Program-made: the position numbers and the translations under genes
NCBI RefSeq assembly: GCF_040183065.1
Contig: NC_091119.1
Location: 61,242,892-61,306,891, forward strand
Reading direction: 5' to 3'
Origin: Periplaneta americana
Taxonomy: Eukaryota > Arthropoda > Insecta > Blattodea > Blattidae
DNA: 64,000 nucleotides
Part shown: positions 48,641-60,204 of the stretch, one piece after another
Numbering within the stretch: position 1 is the stretch's first letter
How the letters are laid out: each line of letters begins with the position of its first letter
Notes under the pieces: generated by a model
The model's input: the letters and a program-made list of their open reading frames with translations, nothing else
The model's database searches: none
What the model was told of the DNA's origin: nothing

Positions 48641-49592
48641 TTGATTTGTACTCTTGGCGGAGATTAATGAAAATTTTGGAAAATACAATTATGCCTATTT
48701 TCGAATTGGAGTATTAACTCAGTATGAATATTACGTTCAACTTCTTGTCTATGCGGATGAAATGAATATGTTAGGAGAAAATCCAGAAACGATTAGGGAA
48801 AACACGGAAATTTTACTTGAAGTAAGTAAAGCGATAGGTTTGGAAGTAAATCCCGAAAAGACAAAGTGTATGATTATGTCTCATGACCAGAATATTGTAC
48901 AAAATGGAAATACTAAAATTGGAGATTTATCCTTCGAAGAGGTGGAAATTTCAAATATCTTGGAGCAACAGTAACAAATATAAATGACACTCGGGAGGAA
49001 ATTAAACGCAGAATAAATATGGGAAATGCCTGTAATTATTCGGTTGAGAAGCTTTTATCATCCAGTCTGCTGGCAAAAAATTTGAAAGTTAGAATTTATA
49101 AAACAGTTATATTACCGGTTGTTCTTTATGGTTGTGAAACTTGGACTCTTACTTTGAGAGAGGAACAGAGGTTAAGGGTGTTTGAGAATAAGTTTGTTAG
49201 GAAAATATTTGGTGCTAAGAGGGATGAAGTTATAGGAGAATAGAGAAAGTTAACGCAGAATTGCACTCATTGTATTCTTCACCTGACATAATTAGGAACA
49301 TAAAATCCAGACGTTTGAGATGGGCAGGGCATGTAGCACGTATGGGTGAATCCAGAAACGCATATAGAGTGTTAGTTGGGAGACCGGAGGGGAAAAGACC
49401 TTTGGGGAGGCCGAGACATAGATAGGAGTAATATTAAAATGGATTTGTGGTAGGTGGAATATGATGATAGAGACTGGATTAATCTTGCACAGGATAGGGA
49501 CAGATGGCAGGCTTATGTGAGGACGGCAATGAACCTGCGAGTTCCTTAAAAGCCATTTGTAAGTAAGTAAGTAAGTAAGCAAGCAAGCAAGT
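48640..49592 (+). mobile_element. RTE-like LINE 3' end with (TAAG)n tail
   Basis: Frames from 48654: QLLVYADEMNMLGENPETIR (YADE in place of YADD), VNPEKTKCMIMS; from 49019 VRIYKTVILPVVLYGCETWT, ENKFVRKIFGAKRDE; then, with breaks, RRLRWAGHVARMGES, GRPEGKRPLGRPRH and DRDRWQAYVRTAMNLRVP, ending at a TAA near 49550. The tail (TAAG)n at 49561-49592 follows at once. The catalytic motif is mutated and the endonuclease is missing. Confidence 0.85.
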
Positions 49593-50595
49593 AAGTTGTA
49601 TGAATATTATTTTCCAAATAATTAACATTAAAGGTTCGTTGGATTCTGGTAAAGGTGCGGTATGGCCAATAGACATTATTTGTTGAATTGAGACTGTATT
49701 TAACACACCTTCATTAAAAACGAAAAAAAAGTTGCAGCTCTCAAATTAACACTTTCAAATTATTAGTGAAATGTTGAATTTTATGTCTTTTGAGTTCATT
49801 AATGTAATTAGAACACCTGGAATAATATAGACTACTTGGATATATGACAAATTCAGGAAGAAAAAAAATAAAAAAGTGCAGAATATGAAATTCGCTATAA
49901 AACGACGCAATAATAATAATTCGCGAATGTGTTCATATTTCGCTATTAGAACTCTATTTCCCGATTTGTCCCGATTGTTTTATCGTCATATTATTAATCA
50001 GAATCACTTAATCCGTAAGGATTGGTAAAAATCTATTGGATATCTATTATGACGTGATTTTCGCGATCTCCAATACCAGGCCCTGGTCATATTATATGCT
50101 TCTTTACTCTCAAGTTTGAAGTAGTACTGCATATGCAGTTTATGTAATTCCGTTTCATTTTTCTCCATCGATATTCGGCGGCTATGTTGCAGGATAATGT
50201 AACAAAATAATATCCTTTGCTGAGTTCAGAGTCTGTGCTTGAGGATGGATATAAGCGAGTACCTCTAGACTGTTACAACACTGCTAACAAATACCACAGA
50301 GTTGACTTCGTCTTTCCTTTGTCTTGAAACGCTAATTAACATAGCAGGAATGACTCAACATGCCGCATTGAAGTCTAATGGTCTGATACTTCGTTCTGAG
50401 AGCTTCAATAAGACCTATAGGGCACAAATTTTTAGGGTGACAAATAATGGAGAATCCTGCACTCAATCAAGAGCAATCAACAGCAGAACCAAATACAGAG
50501 GTGCTGCCCTCCTGCTCCTTCGCCTACCCTTTCTTTCCATAGCCTCTGTCTTCATTATTTTCCTTCATTATCCTCACATTTCCATCTTTCCATAT
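49593..50595. other. no recognised gene
   Basis: AT-rich, nothing supported. Confidence 0.35.
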
Positions 50596-50599
50596 TTAT

Positions 50600-51960
50600 G
50601 ATTTTTCCGTCTTATGTCTCGATTTCTCTCATTTTATATCCCTTCTTGCTAATTTGGTTCTTCTTCTCCCACTTACACTTCATTCTTCTCCTATTCCTTC
50701 TATTTCCCCTTTCTCTCTCTTACTCTTTCCTTCGCTTACTTTTTCTCCTTTTATTATTCTCTTCTCTTTCTCTTTCCTTCCCTTCTCTTAATCCCTCTTC
50801 CTCTTTTCTTCTCTTTCTCTTCCTTCTCTTTCTTTTTCCTTGTCTTTTTCTTTCTCTTTCCTTCTCTTATTTTTCTTCTCTTTTTCCTTCTTTTTTGTCC
50901 TCTTTCTCTTTCCTTCTCTTACACTTTCTTTCGCCTTCTCTTACTCTTTCCTTCTCCTTCTGTTTCTTTTTCTTCTCTTTTTCCTTTTCTTTCTTTTTTC
51001 TTCACGTTCTCTTTCGTCCTCTTTTTTCTCTTCTTTCTCTTTCCTGCTGTTTCTTTCTTCTTCTCTTTCGTTTTCCGTCTTTATTTTTCCTTCTTTCTCT
51101 TTCCTTCTCTTACACTTTCTTTCGCCTTCTCTTTCCGTCTCTTATTCTTTCCTTCTCCTTCTCTTTCTCCTTCCTTCTCTTATTTTCCTTCGCTTTCTCT
51201 TTCCTTCTTTAATACTTTCTTTCGCCTTCTCTTTCCGTCTCTTATTCTTCCCTTCTCTAACTCTTTCCTTCTCTTTCTCTTTTCTTCTCTTACACTTTCT
51301 TTCTCCTTTTCTTTCCGTCTCTTATTCTTTCTTTCTCTTTCTCTTTCCTTCTCTTACACTTGCCTTCTCTTTCGCTTTCCTTCTCTTACACTTTCCTTCT
51401 CTATTTCTTTTCTTCTCTTACACTTTACTTTTCTTTCTCTTTCCTTCTCTTTCTCTTTCCTTCTCCTTCTCTTTCTCTTTCCTTCTCTTTCTCTTTCCTT
51501 CTCTTACACTTTCCTTCTCTTTTTCTTCCCTTCTCTTACTCTTTACTTCCTTTCTCTTTATTTCTCTTTTCTTTCCTTCTCTTACACTTTACTTCTCTTT
51601 CTCTTTCCTTTTCTTGCACTTTCTTTCGCCTTCCTTTTCCTTCTCTTATTCTTTCTGTCTCTTACTCTTTCCTTCTCCTTATCTTTCCTCCTCTTACACT
51701 TTACTTCTCTTTCTTTTTCCTTCTCTTACACTTTCCTTCTTTTCCTCTTTCCTTCTCTTACTTTTTTCTTTGACTCTTCCTTTTTTTCATCCTTTCCTTC
51801 GTCCTTTTTCATCCTCATCCTCTTTCTCTTTATCTTCCTCGTCGCTTTTCTCCTTTTTCGCCCTCACTTTTCCTTCATTCTTTATTCCATTTTATTTTTC
51901 TTCCGCTCTCTTATTTCTTGCTTGTCCATCTTATTACCGCATTATTTACTCATTAACTTA
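50600..51960 (+). repeat. 1.35-kb polypyrimidine minisatellite tract
   Basis: Almost every base on the plus strand is C or T, built from irregular units such as CTTTCTCTTTCCTTCTCTTA, with A or G only at isolated positions. Long Phe/Ser/Leu-only frames through it (up to 378 codons) are composition artefacts. Confidence 0.9.
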
Positions 51961-52960
51961 TCCGCCCCTTTTATAGTAATAGTTCATTACCTCCACAGCA
52001 ACAATCAGCATTCAGCATGGTGTATTGAAGCTTCCTAATACGATAGTTTCTGTTCCATATTTATCAGTCACGTGACGATTTTTGAATTTGAGCAACAATG
52101 TTTGTGTTTATTTCAAATAAAGGCTTTTCAATTTTTTTTACAAAGGTTACTATAGGTCATTCCGTGTGCATTGTTCTCGGATAGATGATACGTAAATACT
52201 GTATTTAACATTAACAAAATCCGAACAACAGAAAATAAATGGCTGTATACAAATGGATACACACTTTTCCGATATCGAGGATACTGAAAACATGTATTTG
52301 CACGGAAATGTCGAAATCGATATTTTACAGCATCACAATATTTCTCTAATGTGAAATCGAAAATGAATTATTAAAGTTTTAACAGATTACGATCACTATG
52401 AGAAGCGAAATAAGAAGTAGGCTTAGTTTACTACTTGAAGTAGGACTTCAGCTGTCTGAAGAGCGGGGCGGAATGTCCAGCTCTCAAAGGGTCCTGCTAC
52501 AGAGTTTCAGTATGAGTTATAACATCGTGCACATGAACTGCAAGGGCTAGAAGAGTTTGTCATTTTCCAGAATCTTTGCGTAGGATCTTTAATTTCAAAA
52601 TGTTTAATTTTTAAAGAATTTCTGTTAAATGGAAATCATGCTTCGTGCGATAAGTTTGATAAAAACACGATACGGCCATAGCCAAAATACTTCGAATGTT
52701 GCAGCAACGTTGGCAATTCTGTGTAGAGCTTAAGCTTATATAAGGAAATGAATATGAAGGAGATGATAAGCATTGCTTCCGATTGTTTCCTCGGTTTTTC
52801 CTCCATATTTCCTGTTTGCGTGTCAGATAAACGATAAATTGTATAATATTTATATGATTTTCCCTCTGTATAATAATTCAACCGTTCATATCCTTGCCCA
52901 TGCTTCGGTCAAATTATAATTGCTACTTCTGAAGATAACCTGCCTATAACCTATAACAAA
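51961..52960. other. no recognised gene
   Basis: AT-rich, nothing supported. Confidence 0.35.
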
Positions 52961-53860
52961 TTACTTCGAATTTTAGACTAAGTATTTCTAGAGACAAAAC
53001 TAAAGTTATGGTCTTCAAAGGGAAATATCCTATTCAAAGCAAAATTTGTATTAATAATACTTCAATTGAACGAGTCAACTCTTTTAATGTGTTGGGTTAC
53101 AAGATATCATTTAGTAGCCTATAGATGAAGTTATGGTAAACAAAATACAAAAATATATTAAAGTCACTGGGGTAATAAATCAAGTTTTTATAATATCAGG
53201 ACTACAGAAATACACCAGACTCCAAATCTGTAAGGGCCATATTCATAGACATTCTTAGCGCGGGCTTCTGGTGGATGATCAGCGATCTAACGTTTTTCGT
53301 ATTCATAAAACAATGTTAGCGATATGACATGATATGAATCCTGTACTAGTAATCAGTTGATAGCCGGGGCTAGTTTAGCACGCTCGTAGCGTGGGCTAGC
53401 GAAATGTCTATGCATAGCACCCTCAGACTCTTGCTAGACCTGTTCTAGACGGTGGTGAGGCATGGGTCATAAGGAAGAAGGATGAGAAGCGTTTGACTGC
53501 GGCAGAGATGAGGTTCATGAAGAGAACCGCAAGTTGTTCTTTTCTCGAACATCGAAGGAATGTTGACCTCATGAAAGACCTCAACATGAACCCAATTGTC
53601 AAGTACATTCAACAATACCGTGCAAATTGGAAATCACACGTCGAACGGATGCCTCCAAGAGAATACCTAAACAGATCCTGTCCTATGCTCCACGAGGTCA
53701 CAGGAATTTGGAACGTCCTAGGAAGCGTTGGCAGGAGACTAACGGATCCACTGGGTCTAATACAAAGAATAACCCCCTGAAATTAATGGCATTACTTACG
53801 GTTCATCCTATATACTTAGGGACCTGACGAGCAAGATATTATGTACTATAAGTTCATGCT
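52960..53860 (+). mobile_element. LINE reverse transcriptase C-terminal fragment interrupted by a MITE
   Basis: Before the MITE: SISRDKTKVMVFKGKYPIQS, NNTSIERVNSFNVLGYKISF, INQVFIISGLQKYTRLQICK. After it: LARPVLDGGEAWVIRKKDEK, RLTAAEMRFMKRTASCSFLE, DLMKDLNMNPIVKYIQQYRA, SHVERMPPRE and RPRKRWQETN after a frame slip. Split copy of an RTE-type LINE related to 1915-2672. Confidence 0.78.
53234..53424. mobile_element. MITE, copy 2, inserted in a LINE
   Basis: Shares its ends and most of its body with 28488-28653 and has about 25 extra bp in the middle. It splits the LINE reading between the codons for LQICK and LARPVLD. Confidence 0.75.
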
Positions 53861-53864
53861 AATA

Positions 53865-53893
53865 AAAAAAATAATAATAACAACAACAACAAC

Positions 53894-53942
<49 letters not shown>
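53865..53942. repeat. (AAT)n/(AAC)n microsatellite
   Basis: Compound trinucleotide run, probably grown from the LINE's 3' tail. Confidence 0.9.
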
Positions 53943-54969
53943 GCACTTCTCTTGAGATGACTGTATTTGTGTGCGGTTACATGTCTCAAACCATTGCACT
54001 GGGGGCGAGAATTTGTCCTGCACGAGGACTGCGAGACCAGAGGAATCCGACAATACCCTGTTTGTAAAAGCAACGGAAATCCCACAGAGTATTATAGTCA
54101 GGGTTGTAGTCCCAAACTTCACAGTGCCGGAGCTCTTCATGTTTTTTAACCTTTGGGGAAGGAGGAAGGTTTAGTCTTGGATGCAAAAAAATAACACAAG
54201 GAAGGAAATGCCGTAAAGTAAGACATTGTATTACAAAAGTACAGATGCTATATCACGGTGAACAATACATCGACACAACAAAATTTCAGCATATACATTT
54301 TTCTCAACGTATTGATGTGACCATTTCGCTCCACGAGTTATGGTATCATCACCTGAACCATGAGATCTCAACCATGTTGAAATATAAGGTTCCGGGTTCC
54401 AGTCTGTCAGAAGAGGCCCATGCAGTTTCATGAACATCAGTGGAGATACATGTGATATTAAAAGCCTGTTCCTAGTAGGAGATATGATTACGTTCATCAT
54501 ACTAAATCCCCGTTCGCACTCAGCTGAATTGCACGGTACGAGTTTTGTGCAGTTCATTCTTCGGGGACATGGTGGCTGTTGTCAGAGTAATCTCGATAAG
54601 CATTCTTGACCTTGAATGTGTTTAGTTTAAACATATTGCAGAGCTTTTCTATCTCTTCTTCGTCATACCTCACAGGTAAATGGGAGGGCTACTGGTCACA
54701 TTCAAGATCTTTGATTTTATTCAAGAGCTCTTCATACTCGTATTCAACAGTTTTAAAATGAATTGCTGTTGAGTAGATTAATGGCTAGATATTGTTGTAA
54801 GTAGTCTCTTCTTCAGGTTGTTTGCAACACTAGACAAAAGTTGTTAATGAAAATCACCTTCAGGTTATCGGTTAATAGTATGGAACAAAATTGTCCATTC
54901 TTGATCGCTATTTGGAACTCTAGAACTCGCCTGCCAGGCTTCTCATTGAGATTCAACTAAGCGAATGCA

Positions 54970-56309
54970 TCACTTAATTAGGTAGTATACATACAATATA
55001 GAGGAATTTCTATTCTGTACATTTTCAGAAAGAATAGATACTTACGATCACTCCAACTATCAGAAAGCACAGTTTCTTGGTTCTCCTCTTATCTCAGCGA
55101 ACATCAGCAGTGTGTTTGCATTGGAAGTCGAACTTCCTCATGGCGTATCGTTGATTCTGGAATCCCACATCGATCTGTTCTATCACCACTACTATGCACT
55201 ATTTACGTAAATGACATCCCATCGACTCTACAGCACTGTAAGCATCACCTCTACGCAGACGATTTAAAAATCTATATCCATACAACCCCTGACTCACTCA
55301 ATGACGCAATACAAAATCTAAACGAGGACCTGAATCTATATCTGCATGGGCCAGAAAGTTTGGTTTGACTCTCAATGCAAGAAAATCACAAGAAATCCTA
55401 GTGGGACATCAACGTCTATTATGCAGTATTACTCCTGCTCTTCCAGTCAAGTTAAACGACACAATAATCCCTTTTCCTTCCTGTGTTAAAAACCTTGGAG
55501 TTTACTTTGATACGCATTTAAACTGGAATAACCAAGTAACCCATATTACCAAAAAAGTGCTTTCCATACTAATTCCTTAAACAGCATTCGAAAATTCCTT
55601 CCGCTATCACTCAAGAAAATACTAGTCGAAACACTAGTAATGCCCCACTTCGATTATTATGATTTTCTACTGACTGACCTCAATGTCAACCAGTCGCAAA
55701 AATTATAACGTGTTCATAATTCTTGTGTTCGCTTCGTCTGCGATGTCCGTCGCGCTGACCACATTCTTCCAAACTCTAAACTGGCTACGGCTTAACGAAC
55801 GCAGAAATTTTCATTCTCTTGTTCTCCTTTTCCAAGTCCTTCACACCTCTACACCTACCTACCTTGCCTCCCGTTTCAGTTACCTGTCATCATATCATAA
55901 TCTCTTCACACGCACGCAAATTAGCCGCATACTAGCCATACTAACACATAAGACATCATCGTATTCATCATCATACACAATCTCGCTATCGCGGACAGTG
56001 ACCCAGTGACATTAGAGACTGTCGGAATTTAGTAGCGTTCAAAAGCAAGCTTATTAAGCATTTTCTTACTGCGTACAGTAGGTTTAGTTTGTACTTAATC
56101 AATAAAAGAAATGCTTCTCTCTCCTTAACTTTTACAATAAACTGTCAAGCATTTATTAATCAGTTAATCTTTTAGTACTTTGATTTTTATTGTAGCCTAT
56201 TTGTAAATTTAATATTAATTGTAATTATAATTGTAATTGTAATCTTAATATTGTAGTTGTAATCCCCTGGTAGAGGGGAAGAGAAGGTCTGATGGCGTAT
56301 CTCTACCAG

Positions 56310-56358
<49 letters not shown>

Positions 56359-56405
56359 ATGAATGAATAAATAAATAAATAAATAAATAAATACATAAAT
56401 AAATA
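54970..56405 (+). mobile_element. Jockey/CR1-like LINE inserted in the hAT copy
   Basis: Plus-strand frames, broken: RIVDSGIPHRSVLSPLLCTI, YVNDIPSTLQHCKHHLYADD (catalytic YADD at about 55250), LTLNARKSQEILVGHQRLLC, NLGVYFDTHLNWNNQVTHIT, HNSCVRFVCDVRRADHI, WLRLNERRNFHSLVLLFQVL, HTSTPTYLASRFSYLS. The 3' UTR contains GGTAGAGGGGAAGAGAAGGT and ends in (TAAA)n at 56313-56403. 5'-truncated; the endonuclease is missing. Confidence 0.82.
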
Positions 56406-56800
56406 CTTCTGCTAAAATATCATACATTATTGGCCAAATCCAGTAAGAACTGTATGACTGAAAATCACCTCAATAAACCGTTGTACATGCTTCTTATTCA
56501 TAATCGTCTTTGGCTTTCAAAAAATACCTAAATAAAGAGCTGTAGCCAAACCAAACAGTTGAAACTGTTCGTAATTAACTGGCCACCTACCTAGTTGTTA
56601 GAATACAGCCGATTTTATTCATTGCTTGGTCGAGCTGTACAGCACATTCAGCTAACTGACGTTGATTCATTGGTGACCTGCTGTATAAAGTGTATAGCTT
56701 GTCCAAGACTATTTGAAAATGTTTGACACCACCTACTTCATCAACGGCATCGGTTAAAGCTAACTCTAGTCGATGATTCATATAATGCCAAATTATTATA

Positions 56801-57478
56801 AAGGGTGCGTCAGAAAGAACGGATGGATTTCAAACTATCGATACGCAACGAGGAGAGAGATATAGTGAGGGGGACCACGACTATTGGGTCAGCCATAGAA
56901 TGCAGTTTCAGTTGAGAATATGGTGTTGGTCTGGTGTACAACGTGCTTTCATCGTAGAGACATTTTTGAAAAATGAAGAGTCTGTGATCGCCACTCAGGA
57001 CTCATTTCGACATCGGATGTCACGCTAGGATTCCAACTCGGAATACAATTTTGCGGTGGGTGGCTTCATTTCGTATCACAGGTTCAACATTAAAGAAGAA
57101 ATCACCTGGACGAAATTCTATTGCACTGAGATTGTCCGAGGCTACGGTAAGATCTCGCGCCCTGCGACTTCTTTCTTTGGGACCATTTGAAGGCGTAAGT
57201 TTGTAAACATCGATCACATACACTGGACGAACCGAAGACAGCGATTCGTGAAGAAATCGTGGCAATTGCACCAGCTATGACTGTGAAAGTGATGGCGAAC
57301 ATCAGAAAACGCCTCGATGCCTGTATTGAAAGCCAAGGACATCATATGGATAATGTTGTTTTACATAAATAAACTGCATGTATTGGTGAATATGTTGATA
57401 ACAATAAATTTTTGATTTGATGAATCTTTACAATTTTCTTGCCATGTGAAATCCATCCGTTCTTTCTGACGCACCCTG
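56801..57478 (+). mobile_element. internally deleted mariner-type element inserted in the hAT copy
   Basis: 678 bp, flanked by TA (56799-56800 and 57479-57480), with ~29-bp inverted ends GGGTGCGTCAGAAAGAACGG. Coding remnants: VQRAFIVETFLKNEESVIAT (N-terminal domain) near 56940, DLAPCDFFLWDHLK near 57160, and AIREEIVAIAPAMTVKVMAN to the stop at 57370. The catalytic core between is deleted. Confidence 0.8.
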
Positions 57479-58540
57479 TATTTGGATACAGGGATGAAAA
57501 TTTCTGGGCTACTCCAGATTGCTTACCCAGCATCGCTTGTAAATCCTATCAAATGTTGTTAGAGGTATTCATTATCAAACCCGTATTTGTTAAGACAGCT
57601 AACAAACTCTGAAATATTGTCTCAGACTTTTCATCAGAAAGTTCGACTAGATCTAAAAATAAATAGTTACGTGGTTGTTCTTTGCGTATTTCACATTTCA
57701 AATAGACTATCAATACTGATTTTGAACTTAGGCTGGTAGACTCATCAATTACAACGGATATTTTCCCAGATACATTCTTTATTTTTCTAATAATTCTAGC
57801 CTTCATTTCCTTAGAGACATGTACTATTATCTCAACAGCGCTGTAAGGAGAATGCAAGGCAACACCAATGCCTACTCCATTTAGCTTCTGAAGCTCAAGT
57901 AAACCGAAATGGTCACTGTAAGGGTGGTCGTTCTGCGCAATGTAATAAGCTGAACTAAATTTCGCTTTTGTTGCTTCACGGTGGGCTGCACTCGTTTATT
58001 CATGAACATTTTCAATTGATTGCTTTCAGACGTATCAATAATTTTTGTGCTACATTATGAGCACTGGGTTTCTTGTGTTCAATGATTTTCTTTCGTAGTG
58101 ACTTAAGTTGATCTGATCTCATCTGATTTGATCTATTCGATCCGTAGTAATTTACTGAATATGAGCGCCATTCATTAGATACATAAATACACTCTTTTTA
58201 ATGCACCTAATGTAGTTACTACATGACACAATTTACGGCTTAGCTTACCTTGCTTACAATCAATCCACAGATAAGCTTATTTTTTTCTTGACCACATATT
58301 TTCTTCATTCCATACATTAAACCACTCATTTTGCAGGCCGGCTTTTTGGCTTTCATTATTTTTAATATTATGTCGTTCAATATCCTTCGCAATCATACTG
58401 GAACTGTTTGTATCTTTTGTAACAGTATCTCTGGTTGAATTACTAGGTTCATCAAATAAAAGCGATGGGCTTGAAATATCACCAGTATCGGAAGAGGAAG
58501 CTTTTGTAACTCCACTAGTAGCAGCAATGACACGAGAAAA

Positions 58541-59306
58541 GAAAGAGGTTTATGTTTTTTGTATATATTTATTTTGTTCCATATTTACTGAAGGGTAATA
58601 GATGAAAACAAAAGTTTCAAGCAGCCTTTCAGCCACATTATAGGCAGTAAATTAACTGTTTAAAATTCACTTCGTAAAATAACTGGGAAACAAACACAAC
58701 ACATTCCGGTAAGTAACACCATAGATAATCTCCTGTATCGTACAAAGACGCGAAAACTAACGAAATACGATACGAAACGAAAGTGAACTAGGCATCCTAA
58801 AAGTTTAGTTTTGTGGTTGTCCTGGCACTGATTATTTCCCCATTTCTCACCACACACCCCGTCTACGCTCCTAGTCGTCTCGCTACCCTCTACTTCCGAA
58901 CTTGTTCCGATTTTCTAAAGGAAGCACAGAAAATATAATCACTAAATATTCTGATATTAACTAAGATATCGTTAGCTGGGAAAGTATTGTGATGTCAAGA
59001 TAGATTTTAAAGTTCCAAATCAGTGCCGGAGCTCCGCTCCACCTTCGAACACAGTGCCGGAGCGTCGCACCACTCCTCTCCGCCTCCACTGCATCCCTGA
59101 TTATAGTATTGCAAGAATGTGTCGTTAAACGTATAGTAGACACGAAGTACATCATGGATTTTCTTGTCATAGACATTAAAAGAATAATGGATTATACATT
59201 TTACAGATCTGCGCCTTTTTTTTATCCTATTCTATTCCTCCATACGTGATTATTTTTCATGTACTAATACAGACTCTACTGTAAAATATGTTTCCAAATA
59301 TTAATG

Positions 59307-59366
<60 letters not shown>

Positions 59367-60180
59367 GGAGTGTTGACTGTTATTTGTAGTTTTATTCCGT
59401 TCATTAAGACATTTAAATCTTACAGCAAGTATTTATATATCTTAATTTCATTACCCTAATTCCTGCATAGACATTACACGGAATCATAGGGATTTCCTCA
59501 AATTCCCTCAAATGCAATATTTTCCGAGGTTATTTTTATAGTAATTGGAATTCATGCCGTAAAAGGCAATGTTTTCGATACACATTCAATCAACATTGCC
59601 TTTCGCTTAAAAAGAAATGAGACTGTTATGTTGGCAAATTTGAAATAAAATATTCACAATCAGTTATCAAATCCGCAATACCTCAAAATGGCTCCTTCTA
59701 GTCTTCTGTCTGGCTCTGTTAGAAGATTGTCTCTTTTATCTGATTGATACGCGGCGGTAGTAGTCTTGAAATTGCTTCAGAATCAATTAATTAACAGCGA
59801 TGATCGCCGGAGTTATCGATTTTCGTCAGTGATTGTAGTTGTAAATAAAACAAGATTGTTGAACTAAATTTGTAGAAACAATGATGTTGGTGATGCTCAT
59901 CTAGCTATCCAACAAACTGTAGCCTTAAAATTCCTAGACCTATAGCTCTTCAATTAAATTATTTTGAACAAGATCGCCATTATACGAGCTGTTCTAGTTA
60001 TTATTTTCATTTTTTCATGCAATTCAGTGTCTTCACATAATATTATTAATATTATTCTAAATCATTTTCTCGTTAGAGTTACTAACCTGAACCATTATTC
60101 AAAGAACATACCGTAGTATAATCAAATATGTATTTTGACCACATAAAATTTGTGTTCTTTTATTTGGGCTTTTCCCCCTA
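58541..60180. other. no recognised gene
   Basis: AT-rich apart from an (ATT)n run at 59308-59366. A TGCCGGAGC word recurs at 59024 and 59073. Confidence 0.4.
59308..59366. repeat. (ATT)n microsatellite
   Basis: Uninterrupted trinucleotide run of about 19 units. Confidence 0.95.
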
Positions 60181-60204
60181 CACTTCCCACAGTGGGCAAG
60201 GGCA

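Larger units (their letters stand above)
54231..58540 (-). pseudogene. hAT transposase split by two later insertions
   Basis: Three minus-strand segments make one transposase in order. Segment 58540-57481: QNEWFNVWNEENMWSRKK, a KLCHV region, HSPYSAVEIIVHVSKEMKAR, SVVIDESTSLSSKSVLIVYL (first catalytic Asp), ETIFQSLLAVL. Segment 56798-56407: YMNHRLELALTDAVDEVGGV, RSPMNQRQLAECAVQLDQAM, then a degraded W-G-S-L core ending MYDILAE. Segment 54970-54231: YDEEEIEKLCNMFKLNTFKV and the dimerisation domain LVPCNSAECERGFSMMNVII...LTDWNPEPYISTWL. A LINE (54970-56405) and a mariner-type element (56801-57478) sit in the gaps. Similar to KIAA1586/ZBED-like hAT proteins. Many frame breaks. Confidence 0.75.

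Noticed and set aside
50598-51976. Long open frames (204, 378 and 137 codons) rich in Phe, Ser and Leu
   Set aside because: They are pure consequences of the C/T-only sequence; no start context, domain or codon bias.
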